A DNA stretch of 64,000 nt from Cohnella sp. WQ 127256 (GCF_024519285.1 NZ_JAMZCY010000006.1:186001-250000); one strand, 5' to 3'. Shown: positions 1 to 8,922, numbered from the stretch's first letter. Made by a program: numbers and translations. Notes: generated by a model from the sequence alone, not told the origin.

Positions 1-2
1 TC

Positions 3-422
3 AATGCGGTTAACACTGCACTAGATGCTAAACAAGAGAAGCTAGATATACCGGATGATTTCCTTGCAGCAGGGGATGCAGCTCTATTTTTCACGGAATC
101 CAAGAAATATTTGGCCAATCCGAGGGATAATGTGGCATGGGGAATTTATTTCAGCCGGGTAGCTAAGGATGGCGGGTTCGGACTTTCCAAGAAGGTGCTG
201 GACAGTAATACTTTTGTCGAAAATGAATTTTTCGGAGTACAAACACCAACACAGGTTGAGCGGGGAGCTTCTCTGAATAAGCTGATCGCGGAAACCTTTA
301 CGAAGATCATCATGGGTGCACCTCTCGACGATTATGATAGCTTTGTTTCGAGCTGGAAGAAGCTTGGCGGTGACGATATTACGGAAGAAGTCAACGAGTG
401 GTATGCGAAAAACCAAGGTTAA
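3..422 (+). CDS. C-terminal end of a sugar ABC transporter substrate-binding protein (5' end outside window)
   Basis: The frame is open from base 3 and ends with TAA at 422, giving about 139 residues of a C-terminus. It ends in the pattern typical of Lpl-type extracellular solute-binding proteins of family 1: an ETFTKIIMGAP stretch followed by a DSFVSSWKKLGGDDITEEVNEW-like helix that closes the protein. Two LplB/LplC-type permeases follow directly, which supports the call. No signal peptide or lipobox can be assessed because the N-terminus is outside the window. The substrate is unknown; the dehydrogenase and DUF4091 protein downstream point to a sugar or oligosaccharide. Confidence 0.75.
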   Translation, partial: NAVNTALDAKQEKLDIPDDFLAAGDAALFFTESKKYLANPRDNVAWGIYFSRVAKDGGFGLSKKVLDSNTFVENEFFGVQTPTQVERGASLNKLIAETFTKIIMGAPLDDYDSFVSSWKKLGGDDITEEVNEWYAKNQG

Positions 423-425
423 AGG

Positions 426-455
426 AAAGGAGGGGGAGAGCGCTCCCCCTCCTTT
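426..455 (+). terminator. GC-rich hairpin between binding protein and permease genes
   Basis: A 13-bp stem (AAAGGAGGGGGAG paired with CTCCCCCTCCTTT) closes a 4-nt AGCG loop, followed only by a weak T stretch (CTTAA). It lies just after the binding-protein stop codon. Such hairpins often stabilise or partially terminate the transcript so that the binding protein is made in excess over the permeases. That role is inferred here. Confidence 0.6.
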
Positions 456-503
456 CTTAAACAATCAGATTGCTCGTTTATTTCACATCGGGAGGCTTGC
501 ACC

Positions 504-1418
504 ATGATTAAGCACTCATATCTAGGTTCGAAAAAGGCAAAAGTTGAACTGCCGCTGCATCTGATGCTCATTCCTGGGGTCATAGTTACATTAATTTACG
601 CCTACGGTCCGATATTCGGTATCGTGATGGCCTTTCAGAAGTTTCAACCAGCTTCGGGGTTTTTCCATTCAAAGTTTGTGGGATGGAGGAATTTCGAATA
701 TATTTTCAACCTACCAGATTTTACTCAAGTGATCTGGAATACCTTTTTCATCGCAGTCATGAAAATCAGTCTAGGGTTAGCCATTCCCCTATTGTTGGCT
801 TTATTACTGAATGAGATCGTAAGAGGCTGGTTCCAGCGAATCGTACAGACGAGTATATTCATGCCTTTCTTTCTATCCTGGGCAGTATTGGGCGGTGTAA
901 TGATCGAAGTGTTCTCCCTGAATGGTCCTGTTAACTCCATCATTTCCGGATTAGGGTTAGAGCCGATTATGTTTATGGCCAAGAACAACTGGTTCGTCTC
1001 CATTATCATCGGTTCCGATGTGTGGAAGGGGATGGGCTATAACATGATTATTTTCCTAGCGGCGATTGTAGGGATTAACGCTAGTCTTTACGAGGCTGCT
1101 GAGGTAGACGGAGCTGGAAGATGGAAGCAGATGCTGAACATTACGCTACCGGGTATGGCCCCCATCATTATCCTGCTGTGCACATTAAGCTTGGGGAGCG
1201 TACTCAATGCCGGATTTGATCAAATCCTTGTTCTATACAATCCGGTTGTATATGAAAGTAGCGATATTATAGACACCTTTGTTTACAGGCTTGGATTGTT
1301 CGATCAGCAATATGCGCCTGCAGCAGCAGTAGGACTATTCAAATCAGTCATCTCCGTCGCAATGGTATCGATCTCCTATTATCTTGCCTATAGATTCAGC
1401 AAATATCGAATATTCTAG
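504..1418 (+). CDS. Sugar ABC transporter permease, LplB type
   Basis: This is a 304-residue integral membrane protein with about six transmembrane segments. It carries the binding-protein-dependent permease signature (EAA loop) near residue 197 as EAAEVDGAGRWKQ followed by LPG, the site that docks the ATPase. The N-terminal segment, with PGVIVTLIYAYGPIFGIVMAFQ, is typical of LplB/YtcP-type permeases. GGGAGG lies upstream of the ATG. It should form the heterodimeric channel with the next gene, 17 bases downstream. No ATPase gene is present, as is usual for this class, which borrows a shared MsmX-type ATPase. Substrate unknown. Confidence 0.9.
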   Translation: MIKHSYLGSKKAKVELPLHLMLIPGVIVTLIYAYGPIFGIVMAFQKFQPASGFFHSKFVGWRNFEYIFNLPDFTQVIWNTFFIAVMKISLGLAIPLLLALLLNEIVRGWFQRIVQTSIFMPFFLSWAVLGGVMIEVFSLNGPVNSIISGLGLEPIMFMAKNNWFVSIIIGSDVWKGMGYNMIIFLAAIVGINASLYEAAEVDGAGRWKQMLNITLPGMAPIIILLCTLSLGSVLNAGFDQILVLYNPVVYESSDIIDTFVYRLGLFDQQYAPAAAVGLFKSVISVAMVSISYYLAYRFSKYRIF

Positions 1419-1435
1419 AAGGCAGGTGGATTCGT

Positions 1436-2320
1436 ATGTTCTATCGTGTTCCGTTGAGTAGGAGGATTTTTACGATTGGCAATGTGTTCTTCTTAACGTT
1501 TATTACTTTTCTTTGTATCGTACCCTTCATTCATCTACTTGCGGTGTCATTAAGCTCCAATGTAGCTGCTTCCGCTGGGGAGGTAAAGCTATTGCCGATC
1601 GGCTTTACGTTTGAAGCCTATCATTTTCTCGGTCAGAAGGTAGAGTTTATTAGATCGCTAGGTGTTTCCCTACAGAGGGTAGTGCTGGGTACAATCATTA
1701 GCATGTTTTTTATATTTATTACAGCCTATCCGCTTTCCAAGGCGAACTCGCAATTCCGATTTAGGACGTGGTACGTTTGGTTTTTTGCCATTACCATGTT
1801 TTTCGGAGGCGGCCTTATTCCTACGTATATCGTGGTCAAAGAAACGATGTTGATGAATACAATCTGGGCTTTGATTATCCCGGGAGCACTTAACGTCTGG
1901 AACATGATTATGATGCTTAACTTCTTCAGAGGCATACCGAAGGAAATGGAAGAAGCTGCCTTAATAGACGGTGCGGGGCATTGGACTGTGTTATGGAAAA
2001 TCTATTTACCCGTCTCGTTGCCTTCAATCGCGACAATTGGCCTTTTTACAATCGTGTGGCACTGGAACTCTTGGTTTGATGGGATTATCTATATGAATTC
2101 ACCGGATAAATATCCACTGCAATCTTATCTGTTCACGTTAGTAACGTCTATAAATTTAAAAATGATTACTTCGGACGATATTTCAACGCTGCAAAATTTA
2201 AGTGAGAAAACACTGAGGACTGCCCAAATCTTTCTTGGCGCTCTTCCGATTATGCTCGTGTATCCTTTCCTGCAAAAATACTTCGTAAAAGGAATGACTG
2301 TAGGTAGCGTTAAAGAATAG
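1436..2320 (+). CDS. Sugar ABC transporter permease, LplC type
   Basis: This 294-residue inner-membrane permease is the partner of the preceding LplB-type protein. It shows the EAA loop near residue 172 (EEAALIDGAGHW, then LPVSLPS) and ends in the family-typical tail VYPFLQKYFVKGMTVGSVKE. The YFVKG...GS.KE tail is a hallmark of LplC/YtcP proteins of Paenibacillus and is also present in the permeases at 35334 and 44563. About six membrane segments can be drawn. The start ATG follows AAGGCAGGTGG. The gene is co-transcribed with its neighbours in a sugar-uptake operon. Confidence 0.9.
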   Translation: MFYRVPLSRRIFTIGNVFFLTFITFLCIVPFIHLLAVSLSSNVAASAGEVKLLPIGFTFEAYHFLGQKVEFIRSLGVSLQRVVLGTIISMFFIFITAYPLSKANSQFRFRTWYVWFFAITMFFGGGLIPTYIVVKETMLMNTIWALIIPGALNVWNMIMMLNFFRGIPKEMEEAALIDGAGHWTVLWKIYLPVSLPSIATIGLFTIVWHWNSWFDGIIYMNSPDKYPLQSYLFTLVTSINLKMITSDDISTLQNLSEKTLRTAQIFLGALPIMLVYPFLQKYFVKGMTVGSVKE

Positions 2321-2358
2321 AAAATGCTAGTAATTAGACAAGGGGAGAGGTCTACACC

Positions 2359-3609
2359 ATGAGCAAAGTTAAAGTAGCTCTAATCGGTGCAGGGCTGAGA
2401 GGACATATTTATACCGAATATGCGCTTAGCCATCCAGATGAAATGCAATTAGTCGCTGTAGCCGATCCAAACCGTGAGCGCAGGGAAAAGTTCAAAGAGC
2501 TACATGGCATTGAGGACGCAATGTGCTTTGAGACGGGGGAAGATCTGCTTGCCTTGCCGAAGCTGGCGGATGCGATCCTTATTTGCACCCAAGACAAGCT
2601 GCACTACGAGCCGACGATGAAGGCGTTGGATGTGGGATATCATGTATTACTGGAGAAGCCGATGTCTCCAGATCCGCTTCAATGCATTGAGATGGAACAG
2701 AAGGCACGAAGCTCGGGTTTAACTTTAACGATCTGTCATGTGCTGCGTTATACGAATTTCTTCGGAATGCTTAAACGACTGCTAGATGAAGGTGCAATCG
2801 GTCAGCTCATGTCGATCCAACACAATGAGAACGTTGGCTACTGGCATCAAGCGCATAGCTTCGTACGAGGCAATTGGGGGAATAGCGTAAAGTCGAGTCC
2901 GATGATTCTGGCCAAATCATGCCATGATATGGATGCGCTACTGTGGCTTGCCGGGACGAATTGCGTAAGAATATCTTCATTCGGGGACTTATCCTATTTC
3001 AATGCGGTGAATGCGCCAGTAGGTGCGCCCAAAAGGTGTATGGACGGCTGCCCAATAGCTGATGAATGTCTCTATTACGCTCCTAAAGTGTACTTGGCCG
3101 AGGATGCGGGCTGGATGGCCCTGGCGATAAGTGATGACCAAAGCGAGGAAGCACGATTGAAGGCTCTCAAGGAGGGACCGTATGGTCGCTGCGTCTATCA
3201 TTGCGACAATGATGTCGTTGACCATCAGGTCGTGAACATTGAGTTTGAAGGTGGAGTGACCGCGGCTTTCACGATGTCAGCCTTTACGAAAGAGTGCTCG
3301 CGCACCCTTAAATTAATGGGGACGAAGGGTGAAATTCGTGGCGCAATGGAGAAAAATGAAATCGAGCTCATCCGCTTCGATAAAGCGGAATCGGAATTCA
3401 TTGTTCTAGATGATCTAGGAGGACATGCTGGCCACGGTGGTGGAGATGCAGGATTGATGAGAGACTTTGTAAACTTATTGAAGGTGGGTGGCAGCGGAGC
3501 CGCACTTTCTTCCGCAGAGCACTCCGTACAGAGCCATCTTATGGCATTTGCCGCGGAACAGTCCAGAGTAGAGAAGCGGGTCATCGAGATGAAGGCGTTT
3601 ATGGTCTGA
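2359..3609 (+). CDS. Gfo/Idh/MocA family oxidoreductase
   Basis: This 416-residue protein is an NAD(P)-dependent sugar dehydrogenase-like enzyme. The Rossmann motif GAGLRG is at residues 10-15 and the family signature EKPMS carries the catalytic lysine at residue 100; an H-x3-D style pair (SCHDMDALLW) lies near residue 195. The middle region contains a cysteine-rich insertion (C-M-D-G-C...C-L-Y-Y, then R-C-V-Y-H-C) seen in one Gfo/Idh subgroup and possibly metal binding. ATG follows AGGGGAGAGG. It lies between sugar permeases and a DUF4091 protein, so it probably acts on the imported sugar. Substrate and direction are unknown. Confidence 0.88.
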   Translation: MSKVKVALIGAGLRGHIYTEYALSHPDEMQLVAVADPNRERREKFKELHGIEDAMCFETGEDLLALPKLADAILICTQDKLHYEPTMKALDVGYHVLLEKPMSPDPLQCIEMEQKARSSGLTLTICHVLRYTNFFGMLKRLLDEGAIGQLMSIQHNENVGYWHQAHSFVRGNWGNSVKSSPMILAKSCHDMDALLWLAGTNCVRISSFGDLSYFNAVNAPVGAPKRCMDGCPIADECLYYAPKVYLAEDAGWMALAISDDQSEEARLKALKEGPYGRCVYHCDNDVVDHQVVNIEFEGGVTAAFTMSAFTKECSRTLKLMGTKGEIRGAMEKNEIELIRFDKAESEFIVLDDLGGHAGHGGGDAGLMRDFVNLLKVGGSGAALSSAEHSVQSHLMAFAAEQSRVEKRVIEMKAFMV

Positions 3610-3631
3610 GGTCAGAGTTGGGGGTGAAAAG

Positions 3632-5302
3632 ATGAATCAGGACAAAATACAGTTCGAGACGAGATGCCTTAGCTCTCTCATTAAAGTATTCGCAGATACG
3701 GAGCTTAACGATCTGCCATTCACCAAAGCTGCAGCATTAGGGAATGAAACCTATGCTTTCCAGATTGCTTACCGATCCGATAGAGGAATGAAGGGAATTC
3801 GCACTCGAGTAGAGTCCGAGCTATCTCATGTGATCACGATTCGGCAGATTGGGCTTGTTCCTTCCGAATTACCCATATACGAAGGCCATGACGACGATAT
3901 TCTTCGTTCAACTCCAGGCTTATATCCTGATCCGCTATATCCAATAGAGGAAGACGATGGAATCGTTGCGTATTCCGAGCAGTGGCGCTCGTTATGGGTT
4001 TCCGTAGACCTTAATGAGCGGATACCAGCCCAGTTATATCCGATCGGGATTGTTGTTGAATCGGTGGACGGAGAGAAGCTAGGGGAAGAAACCTTTGAAT
4101 TGGAAGTGCTACCTGCCCTGCTACCGGAGCAGAAGCTTATCCATACAGAATGGTTCCATACCGATTGTCTCGCCACGCAGTATGGAGTCGAAATATGGAG
4201 TGAGGAGCATTGGCAGCTTATCGACAGCTATGTACAGACGGCGGCGAAGCATGGGATCAATATGATATTGACCCCTCTATTCACACCTCCCCTCGATACG
4301 AAGGTAGGTGGAGAGAGGCCGACCGTACAGCTTGTAGATGTCTTTAAGGAGGGCGAAAATTACCGCTTCGATCTGAAGAAGCTACAACGTTGGATTGATC
4401 TGTGCAGTAGCCGGGGAATACATTATTACGAGTTTTCCCACCTGTATACGCAATGGGGAGCGAGTCACGCACCAAAGATTATGGCGAGGGTAAATGGAGA
4501 GTATCGGCAGCTATTTGGTTGGGAGACCGATGCGGTCGGAGAAGCCTACCAGTATTTCATAACCCAGCTGCTTACGAAGCTTGTCTCGTTTATTCAAGAT
4601 AACGATTTGTCCAAGCGCTGCTTCTTCCATGTTTCGGACGAACCTAGCTTAGCTCATCTTGAAACGTATCGGAAGTCGAGTGAGCTTGTGCGGTCTTTAC
4701 TCGGTGATTTGCCTGTCTTGGATTGTATTTCGGACTATTCGTTCTATGAGCAGGGGTTAATCGGGCATCCCGTATGCGCAAACAATCACATTGAGCCCTT
4801 CTTGGATCACGACGTAAGCAATCTCTGGACCTACTACTGCTGCGTGCAATACAAGGAAGTGTCCAATCGGTTCTTTACGTTTCCCTCATACCGGAATCGA
4901 ATCATAGGCATGCAGCTGTATAAGTTTCAAATCGCAGGCTTCCTGCATTGGGGCTATAATTTCTGGTATTCGCAATATTCGATTAAGAGACTTAATCCCT
5001 TCCAGATTACAGATGCAGGAGCCGCCTTTGCATCAGGGGACGCTTACCTGGTCTATCCGGGGGAACAAGGCCCAATGGAATCGATTCGGTTGGAGATTCT
5101 ATACGAAGCACTTCAGGATCTGCGCGCGCTTGAGCTGCTTGAAAGCTTAATCGGTAGAGAGCAAGTATTGAGTTTACTAGAAAGTGATCTAGCCGAGCCA
5201 ATAACGTTCAGCAATTTCCCGCGAAGTGATCTCTGGCTGTTGAAGAAGAGGCAGGAGATCAATCAAGCGATAAAAGATCAGTGTAGTGTCGGTAAATCGT
5301 AA
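3632..5302 (+). CDS. DUF4091 domain-containing glycoside-hydrolase-like protein
   Basis: This 556-residue protein has no signal peptide, so it is probably cytoplasmic. The last 110 residues carry the DUF4091 pattern: a Y...HWGYNFWYSQYS motif, then LVYPG, then an RLEILYEALQDLRALELL helix with conserved acidic and arginine residues. The central part (about residues 160-400) looks like a TIM-barrel-like glycosidase fold with HVSDEP as a candidate acidic active-site loop. The start follows GGGGGTG. It is the last gene of the sugar operon, separated from the dehydrogenase by 22 bases. It probably hydrolyses or rearranges an imported glycoside; the reaction is unknown. Confidence 0.82.
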   Translation: MNQDKIQFETRCLSSLIKVFADTELNDLPFTKAAALGNETYAFQIAYRSDRGMKGIRTRVESELSHVITIRQIGLVPSELPIYEGHDDDILRSTPGLYPDPLYPIEEDDGIVAYSEQWRSLWVSVDLNERIPAQLYPIGIVVESVDGEKLGEETFELEVLPALLPEQKLIHTEWFHTDCLATQYGVEIWSEEHWQLIDSYVQTAAKHGINMILTPLFTPPLDTKVGGERPTVQLVDVFKEGENYRFDLKKLQRWIDLCSSRGIHYYEFSHLYTQWGASHAPKIMARVNGEYRQLFGWETDAVGEAYQYFITQLLTKLVSFIQDNDLSKRCFFHVSDEPSLAHLETYRKSSELVRSLLGDLPVLDCISDYSFYEQGLIGHPVCANNHIEPFLDHDVSNLWTYYCCVQYKEVSNRFFTFPSYRNRIIGMQLYKFQIAGFLHWGYNFWYSQYSIKRLNPFQITDAGAAFASGDAYLVYPGEQGPMESIRLEILYEALQDLRALELLESLIGREQVLSLLESDLAEPITFSNFPRSDLWLLKKRQEINQAIKDQCSVGKS

Positions 5303-5320
5303 TCGTATTTAAAACGAAGC

Positions 5321-5366
5321 ATGGGGTTGCCTTTAGGATCAGAAATGATCTTAGGAGCAACCCCAT
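5321..5366. terminator. Long inverted repeat between convergent operons
   Basis: ATGGGGTTGC...GATC and GATC...GCAACCCCAT form a long stem (about 18 bp with two mismatches) around an AGAAAT loop. It lies between the convergent DUF4091 gene and the FecCD permease gene, so it can serve both strands. There is no strong T run, so termination efficiency is uncertain. Confidence 0.6.
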
Positions 5367-5424
5367 TCGTCACTAGTGAGAGTGTAGACGCCACACTATC
5401 ACTATGTTCGAATTTATGAATTCC

Positions 5425-6465
5425 TTATGAATTTCGATTACGATACAGCAAATAGATGAAGAAAGGGGCGCCAACGCCGGCGGTAAATACCCCAACCGGG
5501 ACATCGTAAGGTAAGAAGGCCGTACGAGCTACCGTGTCCGAGAGCACAACGATTAATCCGCCGATCAAGGCTGACACGGGGAGTACACCACCAAACGAAG
5601 GACCGACCAGCTTACGAGTCATATGGGGCGCGATAAGACCAATGAATGAAATAGCCCCACCGACCGCTACGGCGGCACCCGCAAGGGCCACGCTAATCAT
5701 AAGCAGTGTGAATCGTTGCCGTTGGACGGAGCTTCCCGCACCTGCCGCGATATCATCTCCGAGTTGAAGCACATTCACGTTCCTAGCAAGCACGAAAGCG
5801 AGCGGAATAAAGACGGCGACCCATGGGACGATCATCCATACGATGCTCCAATCCGTTCCATACACCGTGCCTGTTAGCCAGACATAAGCTTGCGACGACG
5901 TAAAGATCGGATTCTTAACCAGCATCACCTTGGTTATTGAGCCGAGTAGGAAGTTCATGCCGATCCCGACTAGTACGAGGCGGATGGGTGTCACGCCTTT
6001 CTTCCACGCAAGCCAATAAATGAGAATAGATGTGACACCAGCCCCGACCATCGCCGCTACTGGAAGCCATACGATGCTAACCGATCCTGCCAAATAGCTG
6101 ATAAACGCAACCGCAGCAAGAGAAGCGCCGCTCGTAATGCCGATAATGTCGGGGGAAGCAAGCGGGTTACGAATGATTCCTTGCAGGATCGAGCCAGCTA
6201 CTGCCAGAGCAGCACCGACGAGGAACGCGGCAATGATTCTGGGTAGGCGTAGCGTCTGAACCACGAGCCGATGCTCTTCGGTACCGCTTCCGAACATCGC
6301 CCTGACAACGTCTAGCGGATGAATACGCATATCGCCGAGTGAGGTGCTCAATAGAAATGCAACAACGCTAGCTAAGGCAAGCCCGATCGTTAACTTTACT
6401 GTTTTTTTATGTAGAAAAAAGGAGACAGGGACTTTCTTGAATCGGACATGCATATAACCTTTCAT
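5425..6465 (-). CDS. FecCD-type iron-siderophore ABC transporter permease
   Basis: This 346-residue polytopic protein has about nine to ten hydrophobic segments. FecCD signatures are visible: R-LPR-IAAFLVGAALAVAG near residue 75, GIIRNPLASPDIIGITSGAS near residue 93, and the C-terminal GAISFIGLIAPHMTR motif that contacts the ATPase. The ATG overlaps the upstream permease stop by four bases (ATGA), so the two are translationally coupled. It forms a heterodimeric channel with that gene, fed by the binding protein at 7557-8831. The arrangement matches SirC/SirB of the staphyloferrin B importer. No ATPase gene is present in the window. Confidence 0.93.
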   Translation of the reverse strand: MKGYMHVRFKKVPVSFFLHKKTVKLTIGLALASVVAFLLSTSLGDMRIHPLDVVRAMFGSGTEEHRLVVQTLRLPRIIAAFLVGAALAVAGSILQGIIRNPLASPDIIGITSGASLAAVAFISYLAGSVSIVWLPVAAMVGAGVTSILIYWLAWKKGVTPIRLVLVGIGMNFLLGSITKVMLVKNPIFTSSQAYVWLTGTVYGTDWSIVWMIVPWVAVFIPLAFVLARNVNVLQLGDDIAAGAGSSVQRQRFTLLMISVALAGAAVAVGGAISFIGLIAPHMTRKLVGPSFGGVLPVSALIGGLIVVLSDTVARTAFLPYDVPVGVFTAGVGAPFFIYLLYRNRNS

Positions 6466-7475
6466 TTTTTGACGATCCCCTTTCTGGCGATCGCTATGAA
6501 TGCGGGAATGCCGATGATTGCCGTCATGATACCGACCGGCAGCTCCTCAGGTCGGATGACGAAACGTGCTGCAATATCAGCCGCAAGTACGAGAATTGCA
6601 CCGATAACGGCGCTGTACGGGATGATCCACCGGTAATCGTTGCCAGAAAATAGACGGGCAATCGTAGGCACGATCAATCCGATAAAGCCGACTGGACCGG
6701 CTACTGCGACCGAGCTGCCAGCGAGCGCAATGACAATGAGGCCGACGACCAGCTTCACGACAATCGTCCGCTGACCAAGTCCTTGTGCTGTATCCTCGCC
6801 CATCGTCAGCACGTTCATATGTCTCGCGACGATGAACGCGGCGATCCAGCCGACCGCCATAACCGGCAACACAGCCGTCAGCATGTCGATTGATCGACCT
6901 GCAACCGATCCGGTTAGCCAGAACATGACCTCGTTCAAACCCTGCTCGTTGAGCACGAGCATCCCTTGCGTGAAGGAGGAGAAGAGGGCGCTCAGCGCGG
7001 CTCCCGCCAATATAATCTTAAGGGGCGTCAGACCATCTCTTCCGAGAGAGCCCAACAAGTAAACCGCGATGGCTGCAACTGCTGCGCCCACGAAAGATAC
7101 ACCTGTTAGAACCGGCAGCGAGGTGACGGAAAATACAGTTACGGTAAACACGATCATGAACGATGCACCAAAGTTGATCCCGAGTATGTTCGGATCAGCG
7201 AGCGGATTTCTCGTTAGTCCTTGGATGAGTGATCCAGCAACAGCTAGACTAGCCCCGATAGCTGCCGCAGTGAGCGCCCTTGGCACGCGCGAGGTTTGCA
7301 CGATAATGTGTGCATTCGAAGTGGCATCATATTGCGTGAATGAATGATACACGTCAGACCAGCTGATCGGTGTCGCTCCGTAAGCCATGCTGGCGTATAT
7401 GAACGCGAGCAATAGGATGAATCCGAACGCAAGGCCGGAGGCTTTAGATAGACTTCCAGCAAACAACCTTTCCAT
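6462..7475 (-). CDS. FecCD-type iron-siderophore ABC transporter permease (partner)
   Basis: This is the second FecCD permease, about 337 residues from the ATG at 7475. That start is preferred because GGAG lies eight bases upstream and the product begins just before the first membrane helix; the longer frame from 7538 has only a weak TAAAG site. Visible motifs are TSRVPRALTAAAIGASLAVAG, GLTRNPLADPNILGINFGAS and the C-terminal GPVGFIGLIVPTIAR coupling helix. It is the second gene of a leftward binding protein-permease-permease operon with a Fur-controlled promoter at 8869-8922. It imports a ferric siderophore, plausibly the product of the divergent synthesis operon. Confidence 0.92.
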   Translation of the reverse strand: MERLFAGSLSKASGLAFGFILLLAFIYASMAYGATPISWSDVYHSFTQYDATSNAHIIVQTSRVPRALTAAAIGASLAVAGSLIQGLTRNPLADPNILGINFGASFMIVFTVTVFSVTSLPVLTGVSFVGAAVAAIAVYLLGSLGRDGLTPLKIILAGAALSALFSSFTQGMLVLNEQGLNEVMFWLTGSVAGRSIDMLTAVLPVMAVGWIAAFIVARHMNVLTMGEDTAQGLGQRTIVVKLVVGLIVIALAGSSVAVAGPVGFIGLIVPTIARLFSGNDYRWIIPYSAVIGAILVLAADIAARFVIRPEELPVGIMTAIIGIPAFIAIARKGIVKK

Positions 7476-7556
7476 GATCGCCGCTCCAGTTCCATGACGC
7501 ACAAAAGAATGAGCCGGACAGCCCATTCTTCTATGCATCGCTTTAGTTATAAGATT

Positions 7557-8831
7557 TTACAGATCGAAGTAGAAAAACAGGTCATCAAGCATCATTTTGG
7601 CAGCTGTCGCCCCGCCTGACATGTTCCAGGTAATATCGTTGACTTGATAGTACTTTCCGTTCTTAACGCCTTTGAGATTTTCCCAAAGTGGATTCTTCTT
7701 CCACTCCTCCTGGGTTTTGAACTCATCTCCGCCGCCGTTACTGGATGTGATATTGAAGATGATGTCTCCGTCTATGAGCGGAATCTGCTCTTGGGAAGCA
7801 AGATCTATGAATACCTTGTCTGGCGATTGCTGCGATTTCGGTCGTTTCAAGCCGAGCTCTTGCAGGATGGAGCCCGCGAATCCAGTTACGTAGATACGTG
7901 CAGAATTGTCGCCGTAGAAGCGGACGATGGATATTTCGTTATTAGCAAGGCTGCTGACTTTGGACTTGAAGTCTGCTACCCGTTTGTTCCAATCCTTCAT
8001 GAAGGAAGAGGCTTTGTCTTCTTTATTCAAGGCTTGTGCGGCCATATCCATATTTACTTTCCACTCGAACAATTGGTCTGCTAATAGCGTGGGAGCAATT
8101 TTGGACAATTGACTATAAATTTTCTCGTGACGTGGCTTTGCCCCGATAATCAAATCGGGCTTTAACGCAACGATCGCTTCGATATTCGGCTGGAGCTCGC
8201 TGCCGAGGTTCTTGACCCCACTCATGTCGGAGCGCAGGTAGTGGTACCAAGGAGCTTGAACCCATGATTCGACTGCACCTACAGGCTTGACACCCAAAGT
8301 TAATGAGATGTCTACCATACCGTTAAATAGGACGACGACGCGTTTCGGAACAGAGGTCAGCGTTGTTGTACCCATAGCGTGAGTGATTGTACGCTTTGTT
8401 TCAATGCTTACCGTTTTGGTGGCGGCGCTCCAGTTCACCCATAAGCCAAATGCATCGCCAAGGAATTGGAGGGGAACAAGTGAAGTTCCACTTTTCGTGA
8501 TTACTTTGGCGTTGAGAGTAACAGCTTTTCCGTTCACGGTAGCCTGGTTGCTGTCTTGAGTAAGTTCAGCAGTCGTTTTGCCTCTTGTGGTTTTAATTTT
8601 TTTCGTTTTCTGATCAAAGCTCACAGTGGCGCCGATTTTGGACGCGATCGAGTTGTAAGGAATCATTGGTACACTGTTGATCACTTGCGGCTGAACACTC
8701 AGGCTGAGTGTCTGGCCGTCGAGCACGACTTTGATCGGTGCTTCGGCTGCCGTCGCAGCGAACGGAACGGAAACGATCGCCAGCAACAGGGAAAGACATA
8801 AGGCTATGGAGCGGAGTGTAGACTTTATCAT
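7557..8831 (-). CDS. Iron-siderophore binding protein with N-terminal copper-amine-oxidase-like stalk domain
   Basis: The protein is about 424 residues from the ATG at 8831. The longer frame starts with TTG at 8855, inside the AAAGGTGG ribosome binding site region, and is unlikely. A signal peptide (IALCLSLLLAIVSVPFAATAAEA) is cleaved after ATA, and no lipobox cysteine follows. Residues about 28-130 form a stalk domain of the copper amine oxidase N-terminal type (VPMIPYNSIASKIGATVSFD, SLVPLQFLGDAFGLWVNW). Residues about 145-420 are a periplasmic-binding-protein-2 fold (PKRVVVLFNGMVDISLTLGVKPVGAVE, EAIVALKPDLIIGAKPRHEKIYSQLS). It captures a ferric siderophore for the two FecCD permeases. Most Gram-positive homologues are lipoproteins, so this surface tethering is unusual. 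Confidence 0.9.
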   Translation of the reverse strand: MIKSTLRSIALCLSLLLAIVSVPFAATAAEAPIKVVLDGQTLSLSVQPQVINSVPMIPYNSIASKIGATVSFDQKTKKIKTTRGKTTAELTQDSNQATVNGKAVTLNAKVITKSGTSLVPLQFLGDAFGLWVNWSAATKTVSIETKRTITHAMGTTTLTSVPKRVVVLFNGMVDISLTLGVKPVGAVESWVQAPWYHYLRSDMSGVKNLGSELQPNIEAIVALKPDLIIGAKPRHEKIYSQLSKIAPTLLADQLFEWKVNMDMAAQALNKEDKASSFMKDWNKRVADFKSKVSSLANNEISIVRFYGDNSARIYVTGFAGSILQELGLKRPKSQQSPDKVFIDLASQEQIPLIDGDIIFNITSSNGGGDEFKTQEEWKKNPLWENLKGVKNGKYYQVNDITWNMSGGATAAKMMLDDLFFYFDL

Positions 8832-8868
8832 GGGAAAAAGAAATCCACCTTTCAAAGATCGATTATTA

Positions 8869-8888
8869 TGATAACGATTATCATTATC
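8869..8888 (-). promoter_or_regulatory. Fur box controlling the binding protein-permease operon
   Basis: The segment reads TGATAACGATTATCATTATC; its first 15 bases match the 7-1-7 Fur consensus TGATAATnATTATCA with one mismatch. It sits just downstream of a plausible leftward promoter and 38 bases before the binding-protein start, a position that would block transcription when Fe-Fur is bound. Confidence 0.85.
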
Positions 8889-8893
8889 ACCTA

Positions 8894-8922
8894 CAATAAG
8901 GCGAGTCTTATGTTTGTGTCAA
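8894..8922 (-). promoter_or_regulatory. Promoter for the siderophore importer operon
   Basis: On the minus strand TTGACA (8922-8917) is followed after 17 bases by TTATTG (8899-8894), a perfect -35 with a weak -10. A Fur box follows directly at 8888-8869. Confidence 0.6.

Noticed and set aside
7644..8084. 146-codon open frame on the plus strand
   Set aside because: It lies wholly antisense to the siderophore-binding protein gene, has no ribosome binding site and encodes no known pattern.
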